The notes under the pieces: model-generated
What the model saw: only the letters and a program-made list of their open reading frames with translations
Databases searched by the model: none
What the model was told of the DNA's origin: nothing
From: Caulobacter hibisci
GTDB taxonomy: Bacteria > Pseudomonadota > Alphaproteobacteria > Caulobacterales > Caulobacteraceae
DNA: 64,000 bases
NCBI RefSeq assembly: GCF_016135805.1
Contig: NZ_JADWOX010000005.1
Span: 62,001 to 126,000, forward strand
Direction of reading: 5' to 3'
Translations under genes and position numbers: made by a program
In this document: positions 1-9,758 of the stretch, in pieces
How the letters are laid out: each line of letters opens with the position of its first letter
How positions within the stretch are numbered: the first letter of the stretch is position 1

Positions 1-1506
1 CTGCAGGTCGGCCACGACGCTGGCGCGCACATCGGCCGGCATCTGGGTGTTGGCGGCGGCCACCAGCTCCTTGGTGACGAAGGCGGGGATGTCGGCCACC
101 TCTTGCCCCGGCGCGACGGCGACCTTGCCGAGCAGGCGGGTGCCGACCGGAACGTTGTTGACCGAGCCGGCCAGCGAACTGTCGGCGTCGAGCATGCAGT
201 AGTTGCCGGCCTTCGGAAACACGACCAGCAGGTCGTTGCGATAGCCGGGTTGCAGAGTGGCGACGACGGTCTTGCGGGCCTGGGCGTCGGTCAACCCGTC
301 GTCGGCGACGATGTAGAACGGCACCGGGTCGCCGACGCAGTAGGTTTCGCGGAACTTCTCGCCGTCGGCGGCGGCCAGGCGCTCCAGGGCCTCGGCCCCG
401 CCCTGGGCCATCTTCACGAACTGCAGCGAGATGGTGTCGCGCACCCCGGCGTGGATCATCCGCCAGCGGGCCAGCTCGCCCGCCTTGGCCGGCAGGGTTG
501 CCAGCACCTGGCCGTTGATGCTGGTGTAGCGGCCCGACTGCCCCCAGCTGCCCGGCCCGAAGCCGTTGCCGTTGGCGTCGCTGTAGAACTCGATGACGCC
601 GGTGTCGCCGGGATCGCAGACCCACTCGACCACATTGCCCTTGGCGTCTTCGCGAACCTTGATGTTGCCGTTGGCGTCGAGGCAGGCGTACTGGATCTGC
701 TGGAACACCAGCAGCTTCTCGGGGATCGGCGACGAGCCCTTGTAGAGCAGGGTGTCGAGATCGCCGTTGGTCTTCGGGGTCGGCTTGCGGTCGCCCTTGA
801 TGACCAGGGCCCCGGCCATGCCGCTGGAGACCTGCAGCGCGGTCGAGCCGTGGCGGTGGGTGTGGTACCAGAAGGTGCCGGCCGGATGGTCGCGCGGGAT
901 GTTGTATTCGTACTCGAACTGCACCCCGGGATTGATCGACAGCAGCACGTTGTCGCTGTTGCCCGTCGGGCTGACCCACAGGCCGTGGCTGTGCAGATTG
1001 GTGCCGTTGTAGCAGTGCGGCACGTTGATCAGCCAGTTGGGATCGGTGCAGCTGGGATCGGCCGGCAGCTTGTTGTCCAGCGCCACCCGCACGGTGTCGC
1101 CCGGCCGCACGAGGATGGTCGGCGCCACATAGGGCGTGGTCGCCGACACGTCGGCGCCGTTGTAGCTGCGCAGGTGAACCTTGTCGTTGCGCCCGTTGGC
1201 CGGGTTGTAGAGCTGGCCGTCTGTATAGACCACGTTCAGGTTCAGCCGGCGGTCGCCCGTGTCGGGCGTGGTCGCCGGGGCTATGACGTAGCTCTTGTCC
1301 TTCGAGGCCGTGCCGGTCAGGGCCAGGGGCGGCGGCGGCGCGGCCGCCTCGAGCCCGGCCGAGGGCAGCGGCGCGCCAAGCACTCGGGGATTGTCGACGA
1401 TCCGGTCCTGAGCCGCCGCGCTCCCAGCCGCCGCAGCCAAGGCCACGCCCGCGAGCCCGGCCAGCAGCCGTCCACGCACGCTCCAACACCTACGCATATA
1501 GCGCAT
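1..1506 (-). CDS. Multicopper oxidase, exported (C-terminus cut by window edge)
   Basis: The 502 visible residues match a periplasmic multicopper oxidase, which oxidises a substrate such as Cu(I), Mn(II) or a phenol and reduces O2 to water. An N-terminal signal peptide (about residues 8-32, ending near AAAQD) is followed by a cupredoxin domain. That domain carries HSHG (172-175) and HTHRHGS (215-221), the first two type 2/3 copper-binding histidine motifs. The last two motifs (HxxHxH and HCHxxxH types) would lie beyond the left edge. The ATG at 1506 has GGAGG 5 bases upstream; a second in-frame ATG lies at 1497. The substrate cannot be told. The proline-rich stretch near 55-62 looks like a linker after the signal peptide. 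Confidence 0.85.
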   Translation of the reverse strand, partial: MRYMRRCWSVRGRLLAGLAGVALAAAAGSAAAQDRIVDNPRVLGAPLPSAGLEAAAPPPPLALTGTASKDKSYVIAPATTPDTGDRRLNLNVVYTDGQLYNPANGRNDKVHLRSYNGADVSATTPYVAPTILVRPGDTVRVALDNKLPADPSCTDPNWLINVPHCYNGTNLHSHGLWVSPTGNSDNVLLSINPGVQFEYEYNIPRDHPAGTFWYHTHRHGSTALQVSSGMAGALVIKGDRKPTPKTNGDLDTLLYKGSSPIPEKLLVFQQIQYACLDANGNIKVREDAKGNVVEWVCDPGDTGVIEFYSDANGNGFGPGSWGQSGRYTSINGQVLATLPAKAGELARWRMIHAGVRDTISLQFVKMAQGGAEALERLAAADGEKFRETYCVGDPVPFYIVADDGLTDAQARKTVVATLQPGYRNDLLVVFPKAGNYCMLDADSSLAGSVNNVPVGTRLLGKVAVAPGQEVADIPAFVTKELVAAANTQMPADVRASVVADLQ

Positions 1507-1605
1507 TTCAGCCTCCCCGAGTTCACAACCCCAGGGAATATACTACCCTTGCGATACTAAACTTGAAGTCATTATTTTTGTGCGCTTTCGCACAGGTTTA
1601 GCGCT

Positions 1606-2226
1606 TCAACGCCAGGCGTAGTTGAAGCTGATGCTGATCCGCTGCTCCTCGGCCTGGTTGGGCGTCACCTCGTGGCGCAGCCAGCTCTCCCACATCAGGA
1701 TCGTGCCCGGTTCGGGCTGGACGTAGACGAAGGGCTGCAGGCTCTCGGGCGCGCCCTCTTCGCGGGTCGGCGCGGCCATCATCATCGGCAGGCGCGGGTC
1801 CTCGAACTTCAGGGCCGAAGCCTCCGGCGGGATGGTCACATAGACCGTGCCGGAGATGACGCTGTGCGGGTGGATATGGCCGGTGTGCTGGCCGCCGGGA
1901 TCGAGGATGTTGATCCAGAAGCTGTCCATCACCAGCTTGCCGCCGGCCAGGTCGAAGCCAAGCTCCTTGGCGAAGGCCGCCGCATGCTTGTCGAGCTTCT
2001 TCTTCAGGTCGGCGAACAGGCTGTCGCGCTGCGGCAGGTCGTCGAGCGAGGCGTAGGAGGTGTAGCCCAGATAGCCCTTCTTCTCGGCCCAGGCCTGGCC
2101 GGCCTCGTCGTCCTCGGCCACGGCGATGCAGGCGTCGTGCAGCTCGTCGATGAAGGCGTCGAAGCCCTTCTCGCCGGCGAGGCTGGCTTCATAGAGCGGG
2201 GTGACGAAGAGAGAGCGGGTGGTCAT
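1606..2226 (-). CDS. 2OG-Fe(II) oxygenase family protein (TIGR02466-like)
   Basis: About 206 residues. The pattern resembles the putative 2-oxoglutarate/Fe(II)-dependent oxygenases of the TIGR02466 type. It has a double-stranded beta-helix core with GHIHPHS (116-122) followed by an SGTVYV strand, then WLRHEVTPN with the distal His185, and Arg196 suited to bind 2-oxoglutarate. Substrates of this family are unknown; hydroxylation of a small molecule or protein is the general expectation. The start is uncertain: ATG at 2226 or at 2238, neither with a clear ribosome site. The gene is divergent from the toxin-antitoxin pair at 2288 and may share a short promoter region with it. Confidence 0.75.
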   Translation of the reverse strand: MTTRSLFVTPLYEASLAGEKGFDAFIDELHDACIAVAEDDEAGQAWAEKKGYLGYTSYASLDDLPQRDSLFADLKKKLDKHAAAFAKELGFDLAGGKLVMDSFWINILDPGGQHTGHIHPHSVISGTVYVTIPPEASALKFEDPRLPMMMAAPTREEGAPESLQPFVYVQPEPGTILMWESWLRHEVTPNQAEEQRISISFNYAWR

Positions 2227-2287
2227 GGGCGGGGTCATACAGCCCCGTGCGATTGACGACAAACCGCTATTGGAACATCATGGCAAC

Positions 2288-2608
2288 ATGGCCGATGGCG
2301 AATTCATCCTCAAGATCGACGCGGCGCGCGCCGAACGCCTGCGAGTCCTCGCGGACGCGGCGGGTCAGAGCGTTGAGGCGTATGCGCTGGATATTTTATG
2401 GCGCGCCACAGAACGGCCCGGCCTCGAAGAGGCCGAAACCTCGTGGAACGGCGCGCCGCCTCGCGTTGCGCGTGACAACGGCTTCGGGGAGGACGCGGAG
2501 GCCTATGCCGACGAACTCGATCGCATCGCGGAAGAAGCGCTGAAGACTGGCGGCGTTCCCTGGGAGCAGGTGCAGGCGCGCCTGCGGAACTTCGGCCAAC
2601 CCCGCTGA
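2288..2608 (+). CDS. Antitoxin of a ParD/ParE-like pair
   Basis: 106 residues beginning MADGEFILKIDAARAERL. The N-terminal half looks like a short beta-strand plus helix DNA-binding module, and the acidic C-terminal half (EDAEAYADELDRIAEEALK) like a toxin-wrapping tail. This architecture is common in antitoxins paired with ParE/RelE toxins. Upstream in-frame codons exist, but the ATG at 2288 starts exactly at the conserved-looking domain. The stop lies 3 bases before the toxin start at 2612, so the two are cotranscribed. By analogy it should bind and neutralise the downstream protein and repress the operon. The exact family is uncertain. Confidence 0.65.
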   Translation: MADGEFILKIDAARAERLRVLADAAGQSVEAYALDILWRATERPGLEEAETSWNGAPPRVARDNGFGEDAEAYADELDRIAEEALKTGGVPWEQVQARLRNFGQPR

Positions 2609-2611
2609 CTC

Positions 2612-2893
2612 GTGCGCCGGATCGTATTCACCGAACCTGCCAACACGGACGTCAACAGGCTTGAAGCTTGGCTCATCGAGCGTGGCTTACCCTACGCGCG
2701 CGGCCTTGGTCTGGAATTGGAGGCCGCAATCAACGGGCTGATCGACTTTCCGGAGCGCAGCTCCGCCAATCGTACAGGCCGCTATCGCGAGCACTACGTC
2801 GTCTTCCACTCGAACCAGTACGTCATTCAATATCAGGTCCACGGCGATGCGATCGTGATCCTGCGTATCCGACACAGCCTCGAAGATCGCTGA
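2612..2893 (+). CDS. ParE/RelE-superfamily toxin
   Basis: 93 residues with the compact ParE/RelE layout: [19 protein letters not shown] at the start, a central helix, [20 protein letters not shown], and a C-terminal strand ending [12 protein letters not shown]. The RYREHYVVF and ILRIRH signatures are typical of ParE-like toxins, which poison gyrase; RelE relatives cleave mRNA instead. The start is GTG at 2612, 3 bases after the antitoxin stop. uvrC starts 28 bases downstream on the same strand, so low-level read-through into uvrC is possible. Confidence 0.75.
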   Translation: MRRIVFTEPANTDVNRLEAWLIERGLPYARGLGLELEAAINGLIDFPERSSANRTGRYREHYVVFHSNQYVIQYQVHGDAIVILRIRHSLEDR

Positions 2894-2921
2894 CTCCTCC
2901 GGACTCGCCTATATCTACCCC

Positions 2922-4826
2922 GTGACCGACACCACCACCGACATCGACGCCTCCCCTCGCCTCTCCGGCGCCGCCCTGATCAAGGATGAGGTCACGCGTC
3001 TGCCCGACGCGCCCGGCGTCTACCGGATGATCGGCGACGCCGACGAGGTGCTCTATGTCGGCAAGGCCAAGAGCCTGAAGAAGCGCGTGGTGCAATACGC
3101 CCAGGGCCGCTTCCACACCAACCGCATCGCCCACATGGTTGACGCCACGCGGGCCATGGAGTTCGTCACCACCCGCACCGAAGCCGACGCCCTGCTGCTC
3201 GAGATCAACCTGATCAAGCAGCTGAAGCCGCGCTTCAACGTGCTGCTGCGCGACGACAAGAGCTTTCCCGAGATCGTCATCCGCCGCGACCATGACGCCG
3301 CCCAACTGCGCAAGCACCGCGGCGCCCACACCCTCAAGGGCGACTATTTCGGGCCCTTCGCCAGCGCCTGGGCGGTGAACCGCACGCTCAACACCCTGCA
3401 GAAGGCCTTCCTGCTGCGCTCGTGCAGCGACAGCGTCTACGAGACGCGCGACCGGCCCTGCATGCTGCACCAGATCAAGCGCTGCGCCGCCCCCTGCACG
3501 GGCCTGGTCAGCCTCGAAGACTACGGCGCTCTGGTCGACCAGGCCGAGGCCTTCCTGCGCGGCAAGTCCCGCGCGGTGATGGCGACCATGGCCAAGGAGA
3601 TGGAAGCCGCCGCCGAGGACCTGGAGTTCGAGCGCGCAGCCCGCCTGCGCGACCGTATCCGCGCCCTGGCCGCCGTCGCTCAGGAAAGCCAGATCAACCC
3701 CGAGACCGTCGACGAGGCCGACGTCGTCGCCCTGCACGTCGAGGGCGGCCAGGCCTGCGTGCAGGTGTTCTTCTTCCGGGCCGGCCAGAACTGGGGCAAC
3801 CACGCCTATTTCCCGCGCGTCGCCGGCGCCGCCGACGAGTCCGACGACGAGAGCACTACCGAGGAGCAGCGGATCCTCACCGCCTTCCTGGGCCAGTTCT
3901 ACGACGGCAAGCCGATCCCCCGCCTGATCCTCACCAACGTCCAGCCGGCCGAAGCCGACCTGCTGAGCGAAGCCTTCGCCCTCAAGAGCGGCCGCAAGGT
4001 CGAGATCGTCGTCCCGAAACGCGGCGAGAAGGCCGACCTGGTGGGCCACGCCCTGACCAATGCGCGCGAGGCGCTGGGCCGCAAGATGGCCGAGGGCTCG
4101 GCCCAGACCAAGCTGCTGGCCGGCGTCGCCGAGGCCTTCAAGCTGGAGGCCCCGCCCGAACGGATCGAGGTCTACGACAACAGCCACATCCAGGGCACCA
4201 ATGCCGTCGGCGGCATGATCGTGGCCGGGCCGGACGGCTTCATGAAGGGCCAGTACCGCAAGTTCAACATCAAGAGCACCGAGCTCACCCCCGGCGACGA
4301 CTACGGCATGATGAAGGAGGTGCTGCGCCGCCGCTTCGCCCGCCTGGTCAAGGAAGAGGAGGAAGGCGACGACAGCGCCCGCCCCGACCTCGTCCTGGTC
4401 GACGGCGGCAAGGGCCAGCTCGACGCGGCGCTGGAGGTCATGGCCGACCTGGGCGTCGACGACATCACCGTGATCGGCGTCGCCAAGGGGCCGGACCGCG
4501 ACGCGGGGCTGGAGCGGTTCTTCGTCCCCGGCCAGACGCCGTTCATGCTCGAGCCCAAGTCGCCGGTTCTGTATTATCTGCAACGCCTGCGCGACGAGGC
4601 CCACCGCTTCGCCATTGGCGCTCACCGCACCCGTCGCAGCATGGACCTGAAGAAGAACCCCCTCGACGAGATCGAGGGCGTCGGTCCCGGTCGCAAGAAA
4701 GCCTTGCTGCACGCCTTCGGCTCGGCCAAGGGCGTCAGCCGGGCCAGCGTCGAGGACCTGGTCAAGGTCGACGGCGTCAGCCAGGCCCTGGCCGAGCGCA
4801 TCCACGCCTTCTTCCGCAAGGGCTGA
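2922..4826 (+). CDS. uvrC: UvrABC excinuclease subunit C
   Basis: 634 residues, normal for UvrC, the nuclease that makes both incisions in nucleotide excision repair. Domains in order: GIY-YIG endonuclease (PGVYRM...[14 protein letters not shown], about 30-110); UVR motif binding UvrB ([18 protein letters not shown], about 225-245); RNase H-like endonuclease domain starting near [18 protein letters not shown] (about 412); and a tandem helix-hairpin-helix at the C-terminus ([15 protein letters not shown], about 588 on). The cluster of cysteines at C168, C181, C189 and C193 fits the cysteine-rich region of UvrC. The start is GTG at 2922. In many alphaproteobacteria uvrC is followed by pgsA; here three unrelated genes lie between them. 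Confidence 0.97.
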   Translation: MTDTTTDIDASPRLSGAALIKDEVTRLPDAPGVYRMIGDADEVLYVGKAKSLKKRVVQYAQGRFHTNRIAHMVDATRAMEFVTTRTEADALLLEINLIKQLKPRFNVLLRDDKSFPEIVIRRDHDAAQLRKHRGAHTLKGDYFGPFASAWAVNRTLNTLQKAFLLRSCSDSVYETRDRPCMLHQIKRCAAPCTGLVSLEDYGALVDQAEAFLRGKSRAVMATMAKEMEAAAEDLEFERAARLRDRIRALAAVAQESQINPETVDEADVVALHVEGGQACVQVFFFRAGQNWGNHAYFPRVAGAADESDDESTTEEQRILTAFLGQFYDGKPIPRLILTNVQPAEADLLSEAFALKSGRKVEIVVPKRGEKADLVGHALTNAREALGRKMAEGSAQTKLLAGVAEAFKLEAPPERIEVYDNSHIQGTNAVGGMIVAGPDGFMKGQYRKFNIKSTELTPGDDYGMMKEVLRRRFARLVKEEEEGDDSARPDLVLVDGGKGQLDAALEVMADLGVDDITVIGVAKGPDRDAGLERFFVPGQTPFMLEPKSPVLYYLQRLRDEAHRFAIGAHRTRRSMDLKKNPLDEIEGVGPGRKKALLHAFGSAKGVSRASVEDLVKVDGVSQALAERIHAFFRKG

Positions 4827-4976
4827 CCCCTTTTCGCAAGCGCTGTCCTGGCCGCATGGCCGATTGACAACACCGGTCGCCGAACGCAACCTCCGGCCAC
4901 TCTGGAAATGATCGCAACCTGACATGCAGCGCGCAACGGGCGCGCCGCACCGGAGTCGTTTGGGGGAAACATCGCC

Positions 4977-6329
4977 ATGACAGCTCTTCCGTTCCTGCGG
5001 GGTCGCGGCCTCGCGCGCCCGCTCGCCCTCGCCTGCGCCGACACCCAGGCCCCGGCGCCGATCCCGCGCGAAAAGTCGGTGATCCACCTGCCGGCGGACC
5101 ACTACCTGCACCGCGACGCCCCGACCGAATGGTGGTGGCACATCGGCACGCTGAAGGCCGGCGAGCGGGTGTTCGGCTTCGAGATCAACGCCGCTTCGTT
5201 CCCGGGCCGCGCGCCCGCCTTCGGCTTCTCGCAGATCATGCTGACCGACGTGCAGAACCAGAAGCACTACCAGGCCACCACCACCTACAATCCGCCGGCC
5301 GGCTATGATCCGACGACCTGGGCCGAGCACGACGTCAATCGCGACTGGCACGTGGGCCTGGGCGACCCCAGCAGCCAGTTCACCGCGGTCAAGGTGACCA
5401 ACCCCGGCTCGGGCTACGACCCGCTGTTCACCGTCGTCACGGTCTCCGGCGGCGGCGGCTCGCAGGCGATCGCCTATCCCATCGTGGTCGACGGCGCGGT
5501 CGCCGCGATCCAGGTCACCAATCCGGGGCGCGGCTACACCGCCCTGCCGACCGTCACCATCACCGACCCCACCGGCAAGGGCTCGGGCGCCACGGCCATG
5601 GCCGTCCATACCTTCATCACCATGGACGCGGCCTGGGGCGACCCGACCCAGAACATGGCCGTGGTCTCCAAGCTGACCGACCAGGCCATCGGAACCGAGG
5701 TGGTGTTCGACCTGACCCTGTCGCAGAAGGGCGATCCCTTCCTGGTCTGGGGCACCGGCGTCAGCCAGATCCTGCCGCCGGCCTGGGGCTCGCACCTGCA
5801 GACCGGCAACTACTACTACTCGCTGACCAATGTCGCCGCCGCCGGCACGATCACCATCGACGGCGAGACCATCGCGGTCACCGGCAAGACCTGGATGGAT
5901 CACGAGTACGGCTTCTTCGGCAGCGCCGCCAATCCGGTGAAGTGGCTGCTGCAGAACGCCCAGCTGGAGAACGGCTGGACGCTGTCGAACCACTACGTCC
6001 TGTCGGCCGCCAACAAGCTGCCCAAGCCGGGCGAGCCGGTCGCCTGCGAGGTCACCCTGCAAGACCCGCAGGGACAGATGTACCTGGTGGCGGGCGTCAT
6101 GACCGCCGACCGCCCCTGGATCAGCCCGGCCTCGGGGGTGACCTACTATCTCGACTACCACCTCGACATCGCCAGCTTCGACGCGGCGCTGAACTTCAAG
6201 GCCCTGATGCCGGACCAGGAGTTCCCCATTCTGCCGAAGGGGTCGATCTACGAGGGCGTGGCTTCGGCCGAGGGCACGTTCCAGGGCCTCCCGACCTCCG
6301 GGACGGGCTGGATCGAGCAGGCGCTCTAG
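4977..6329 (+). CDS. AttH/CrtC-like lipocalin-fold protein with an internal NPGxGY repeat insertion
   Basis: 450 residues. PTEWWWHIGTL (49-59), YYYSLTN (279-285) and WMDHEYGFFG (306-315) are signatures of the AttH/CrtC family (double-calycin; carotenoid 1,2-hydratase and relatives). Residues about 135-208 interrupt this fold with two copies of a V-T-N-P-G-x-G-Y...V-T unit followed by GSGATA, a repeat better known from large surface or phage structural proteins. The N-terminus (RPLALAC, Cys20) could be a short lipoprotein signal, but the hydrophobic stretch is weak. ATG at 4977 follows a GGGGGA about 10 bases upstream. The enzymatic role is unknown; the catalytic Asp/His pair of CrtC may correspond to Asp308 and His309, which is inference. 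Confidence 0.75.
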   Translation: MTALPFLRGRGLARPLALACADTQAPAPIPREKSVIHLPADHYLHRDAPTEWWWHIGTLKAGERVFGFEINAASFPGRAPAFGFSQIMLTDVQNQKHYQATTTYNPPAGYDPTTWAEHDVNRDWHVGLGDPSSQFTAVKVTNPGSGYDPLFTVVTVSGGGGSQAIAYPIVVDGAVAAIQVTNPGRGYTALPTVTITDPTGKGSGATAMAVHTFITMDAAWGDPTQNMAVVSKLTDQAIGTEVVFDLTLSQKGDPFLVWGTGVSQILPPAWGSHLQTGNYYYSLTNVAAAGTITIDGETIAVTGKTWMDHEYGFFGSAANPVKWLLQNAQLENGWTLSNHYVLSAANKLPKPGEPVACEVTLQDPQGQMYLVAGVMTADRPWISPASGVTYYLDYHLDIASFDAALNFKALMPDQEFPILPKGSIYEGVASAEGTFQGLPTSGTGWIEQAL

Positions 6330-6373
6330 AAGAGCGGCGGCGCGACGGGGTACAGCCTTGTCGCGCCAACCCC

Positions 6374-8065
6374 TCAGAAATCGTTGCGCCAGCGCTGCAC
6401 CGAGGCCAGCGGCAGCCAGGCCTCGAAACACAGGCCCTCGGGCCGGAAGTCGAACCGCGAGCGGCCCTTCAGCTCACGCTGGGTCAGGTTCTCGATCAAC
6501 CGGGCGCCGAAACCGAAGGTGCTCGGCTCGCTGACCGCCGGCCCGCCGCTCTCGATCCAGGTCAGACGCAGCTGCCGCGCCTCCTCGTCGAGGCTCCAGC
6601 GCAGGGCCACGCGCCCGTCAGGCGCCGACAGCCCGCCGTACTTGGCGCTGTTGGTGGCCAGCTCATGCAGCACCATCGACAGCGACACCGCCACGTGCGG
6701 GCTCAAGGCCACGCTGGGTCCGGCCGCGTCGATGCGGTCGCCATGGGCCCGCACGCAGGTGGCGACCACATCGATCAGGTCGGCCTCGGTCCAGCCGGTG
6801 CGGGTCAGGAGGTCGTGGGCGGCCGAGAAGGCCACTAGCCGCTCGGTGAAGATCCGCACCTGCTCGGCGTCGAGCTTGGCGAAAGTCTGGCGGGCCAGGG
6901 ACTGCACCGTGGCCAGGTTGTTCTTCACCCGGTGATTCAGCTCGTTGATCATCACCGCCTGGCGGGCCTCGCGGGCTTCCAACTCGCGCGAGGCGGCGAC
7001 CAGGGCTTCGCGTACCGCGGCGATCTCGGCCAGGCCGTCGCCACGCCCGGCCGACAGGGGCCGCCCCTCGCCGATCGTCGCCGCGTCCTCGACCAGCCCC
7101 GCCACCTCGCGATTGACCCGGTTGGCGAAGAACAGCGCCAGGCCGATGCCCAGCAGCAGCAGGAAGGGGAACACCGTCGCCGTCCCCAGGGCCAGCGAAA
7201 CGCCGGCGCGGGCCGCCTCGGCGCGCGGGATGGCCACCACCAGCGTCCAGCCGGTGCGCGGCGAGCGCGTGTAGGCCACCAGCGTCTTCACGTTCTCCAG
7301 CGAGACGCTCTTGTTCACGCCCTCGCTGGACCGGGCCAGGTTGCGGGCCATGTCCGGCGAGGCCGTCGCGCCGGTCCAGCGCTCGTTGCGCACCGAGCGG
7401 GCGATCACCTTGCGCTGATTGTCGAGGATGGTGGCCACCCAGCGCTCGGGCGCGCGCTGCTGACGGAACACCGAAGCGAAGCTGGCGGACTCGACCACAT
7501 AGGTCACCACATAGGCCTTGCCCTTGATCTGCACCGGCGCCCCGACGGTGATCACATAACGCTTGGCCATCGCCCCCATGCGCAGGTCCGAGACCAGGGT
7601 GCGGCCGGTCTCGCGCTGCTGGACCATGTCCTGCGTGGGCGGCGTCGTGGGCAGCGGCGCGCCCCACGGCACCAGGGTGTTGACCATCTGCTGGCCGTCG
7701 AGGCTGGCGACCACGATCCAGCCGGGGCGGTTGGCCGTGGTTCGCTTGGCGCGAGTGTAAAATCCGCCCCAGTCGCCGTTCAGCAGGGCCTGGTCTGTGG
7801 CCAGGGTCTCGGCCACAGCCACCCCCTCGGCCACCTGGCGGTCGACCGCCCCCGACAGCGCCCGGGCCGTCGCCATCAGCTGCTCTTCCAGCTGGTCGCG
7901 GTTCTGGCGATTGGCCCGCTCCAGCAGCAGGGCCGTGGCGACCAGGGCCGGGATCAGCAGGCTGATGGTCAGCAGCACCAGGAAGCCGCGGACCGAACCG
8001 CGCAGGGCTCGCCGGTTTGACGCGGGTGCGCCGGGCGCGGGCGCATCGGGGGGCGTCGATGCCAT
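6374..8065 (-). CDS. Membrane sensor histidine kinase, HWE/HisKA_2 type
   Basis: 563 residues. A transmembrane helix (about 27-47), a periplasmic region (about 50-285) resembling a double Cache sensor, a second helix (about 294-315), a HAMP-like linker, then the kinase core. The phospho-acceptor is His378 in NELNHRVKNNLATVQ. The N-box is HELATNSAKYG and the nucleotide-binding part includes WIESGGP and FGFGARLIEN. The HRVKNNL box and Trp-Ile-Glu sequence are the hallmarks of HWE/HisKA_2 kinases, common in alphaproteobacteria for general stress or light signalling. No response regulator lies nearby, so its partner is unknown. It is convergent with the AttH/CrtC-like gene, 44 bases apart. Confidence 0.88.
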   Translation of the reverse strand: MASTPPDAPAPGAPASNRRALRGSVRGFLVLLTISLLIPALVATALLLERANRQNRDQLEEQLMATARALSGAVDRQVAEGVAVAETLATDQALLNGDWGGFYTRAKRTTANRPGWIVVASLDGQQMVNTLVPWGAPLPTTPPTQDMVQQRETGRTLVSDLRMGAMAKRYVITVGAPVQIKGKAYVVTYVVESASFASVFRQQRAPERWVATILDNQRKVIARSVRNERWTGATASPDMARNLARSSEGVNKSVSLENVKTLVAYTRSPRTGWTLVVAIPRAEAARAGVSLALGTATVFPFLLLLGIGLALFFANRVNREVAGLVEDAATIGEGRPLSAGRGDGLAEIAAVREALVAASRELEAREARQAVMINELNHRVKNNLATVQSLARQTFAKLDAEQVRIFTERLVAFSAAHDLLTRTGWTEADLIDVVATCVRAHGDRIDAAGPSVALSPHVAVSLSMVLHELATNSAKYGGLSAPDGRVALRWSLDEEARQLRLTWIESGGPAVSEPSTFGFGARLIENLTQRELKGRSRFDFRPEGLCFEAWLPLASVQRWRNDF

Positions 8066-8233
8066 GGAGGGTGTTACGCGGCGGCCGGACGAAGGTTGCG
8101 GACCATCGTTCCGCTCAGCCCGTCCAACCTCTCCGCCATGGTCGTCTCCCGCCCGGTCCCGGATGACGCGACCTTACGCCATGTGGCGCCGCTGTCACCC
8201 GCTAAGAAACCGCCGTTATCCCCGACAGTCGCG

Positions 8234-9508
8234 TCAGGCGCGCGGCTTCAGCAGGATCAGGGCGACGAAGCTGATGGCCGCCGCGGCCGCCAGATAGACC
8301 CCCACCGGCACCAGGCCGCCATGCGCGGCCAGGGCCGTGGCCGCCATCGGCGTCAGCCCGCCGCCGATGATGCCGCCGACGTTGAAGGCCATCGAGGCGC
8401 CGGTATAGCGCACCCGGGCCGGGAACAGCTCGGGCAGCCACGAGCCCAGCGGGCCGTAGACGAAGCCCATGGCGAACAGGGCCAGCGACAGGAAGGCGCA
8501 GATCAGGGCCAGCGAGCCGGCGCCCATCATCACCGGCAGCAGCGCCCCGGCCGCCACGGTCATGGCGCAGCCGGCCATCAGCACGCGGCGCGGGGTCGTG
8601 GCGTCCGACCAGTAGCCAGAGGCGACGATGCCGGCGGCCATGAACAGGATGGCGAACAGCTGCACGCCCAGGAACAGCTGGCGGTCGTAGCCCAGGGTCT
8701 TGGACCCGTAGCCGAGCGCGAAGGCCGTGGTCAGGTAGAACAGCGCGAAACAGCAGACCACGGCGAAGGTGCCGCCCAGGGTCTCCTTCCAGTGCTTGCG
8801 GACCAGCTCGGCCAGGGGCACGGCCGGCGGCGGCTCGTGGGCCAGGGCGGCGGCGAAGGCCGGGGTCTCGGTCAGCTTCAGCCGCACCCACAGCCCCAGG
8901 CCCACCAGCACGGCGCTGGCCAGGAACGGCAGGCGCCAGCCCCAGGCCTCGAACTGTTCGGGGCTGAGCAGCAGGCCCAGGATCAGGAACAGGCCGTTGG
9001 CGGCGATGAAGCCGACCGGCGCGCCCAGCTGCGGGAACATGCCGAACCGGGCCTTCCAGCCGGGAGGCGCGTTCTCGACGGCCAGCAGCGCCGCCCCGCC
9101 CCACTCGCCGCCCAGGCCGAAGCCCTGGCCGAAACGCAGCAGGCACAGCAGCGCCGGCGCCAGCCAGCCGGCCATCTGGTAGGTCGGCAGGAAGGCGATC
9201 AGCAGGGTCGAGCCGCCCATCAGCATCAGCGACGCCACCAGAGTCGACTTGCGGCCGATGCGGTCGCCGAAATGGCCGAAGGCGATCGCCCCGACCGGCC
9301 GTGCGAAGAAGGCCACCGCCAGGCTGGCGTAGGAGGCCAGCAGCTGCATCGACGGCGAGTGCGACGGGAAGAACAGCGGCCCGAACACCAGCGAGGCGGC
9401 CGTGGCGTAGATGTAGAAGTCGTAGAACTCCACCGCCGTGCCGACCAGGCTGGCCAGCAGCACGCGACGGCTCGACGGCCCGCCGGGATTGTTGTCGACG
9501 CCGCTCAT
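8234..9508 (-). CDS. MFS transporter, metabolite:H+ symporter (MHS/ProP-like) type
   Basis: 424 residues with about 12 hydrophobic segments. It starts in the way typical of the MHS subfamily (ProP, ShiA, KgtP): SRRVLLASLVGTAVEFYDFYIYATAASLVFGPLFF, followed by the loop motif GDRIGRK and RFGQGFGLGGEWGGAALL. Such proteins import compatible solutes or organic acids with protons; the substrate cannot be read from sequence. The ATG at 9508 is preferred because GAGGGAAG lies just upstream; longer in-frame extensions lack a ribosome site. The gene stands alone and is divergent from pgsA. Confidence 0.88.
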   Translation of the reverse strand: MSGVDNNPGGPSSRRVLLASLVGTAVEFYDFYIYATAASLVFGPLFFPSHSPSMQLLASYASLAVAFFARPVGAIAFGHFGDRIGRKSTLVASLMLMGGSTLLIAFLPTYQMAGWLAPALLCLLRFGQGFGLGGEWGGAALLAVENAPPGWKARFGMFPQLGAPVGFIAANGLFLILGLLLSPEQFEAWGWRLPFLASAVLVGLGLWVRLKLTETPAFAAALAHEPPPAVPLAELVRKHWKETLGGTFAVVCCFALFYLTTAFALGYGSKTLGYDRQLFLGVQLFAILFMAAGIVASGYWSDATTPRRVLMAGCAMTVAAGALLPVMMGAGSLALICAFLSLALFAMGFVYGPLGSWLPELFPARVRYTGASMAFNVGGIIGGGLTPMAATALAAHGGLVPVGVYLAAAAAISFVALILLKPRA

Positions 9509-9758
9509 GACGCTTCCCTCGAAAATCAGGCGCATGGCTTGGCCGTGGAAGCGCCCTGCGTCAACCTTCACAGAGAAAAACAACCCCGTTCAACCAGCTT
9601 TACGGCCCATGCACGCCATTTCCTTTCAAGGAATTTGGCTTCCGAGCCTCTGGCGTTGCGCAAACAGCGCCTCGACGCCGCCAAGCCGAGATCGCCCGCG
9701 CGCAAAGTCGGACAGGAAACATATCCATCGCCCGATCTCATGCGTTAGAACCGGGGCC

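Noticed and set aside
2823..6431. A 1202-codon open frame on the minus strand
   Set aside because: It runs antisense to uvrC and the AttH/CrtC-like gene; its translation is rich in Gly, Arg, Ala, Asp and His, as expected from the complement of GC-rich coding DNA, with no recognisable domain.
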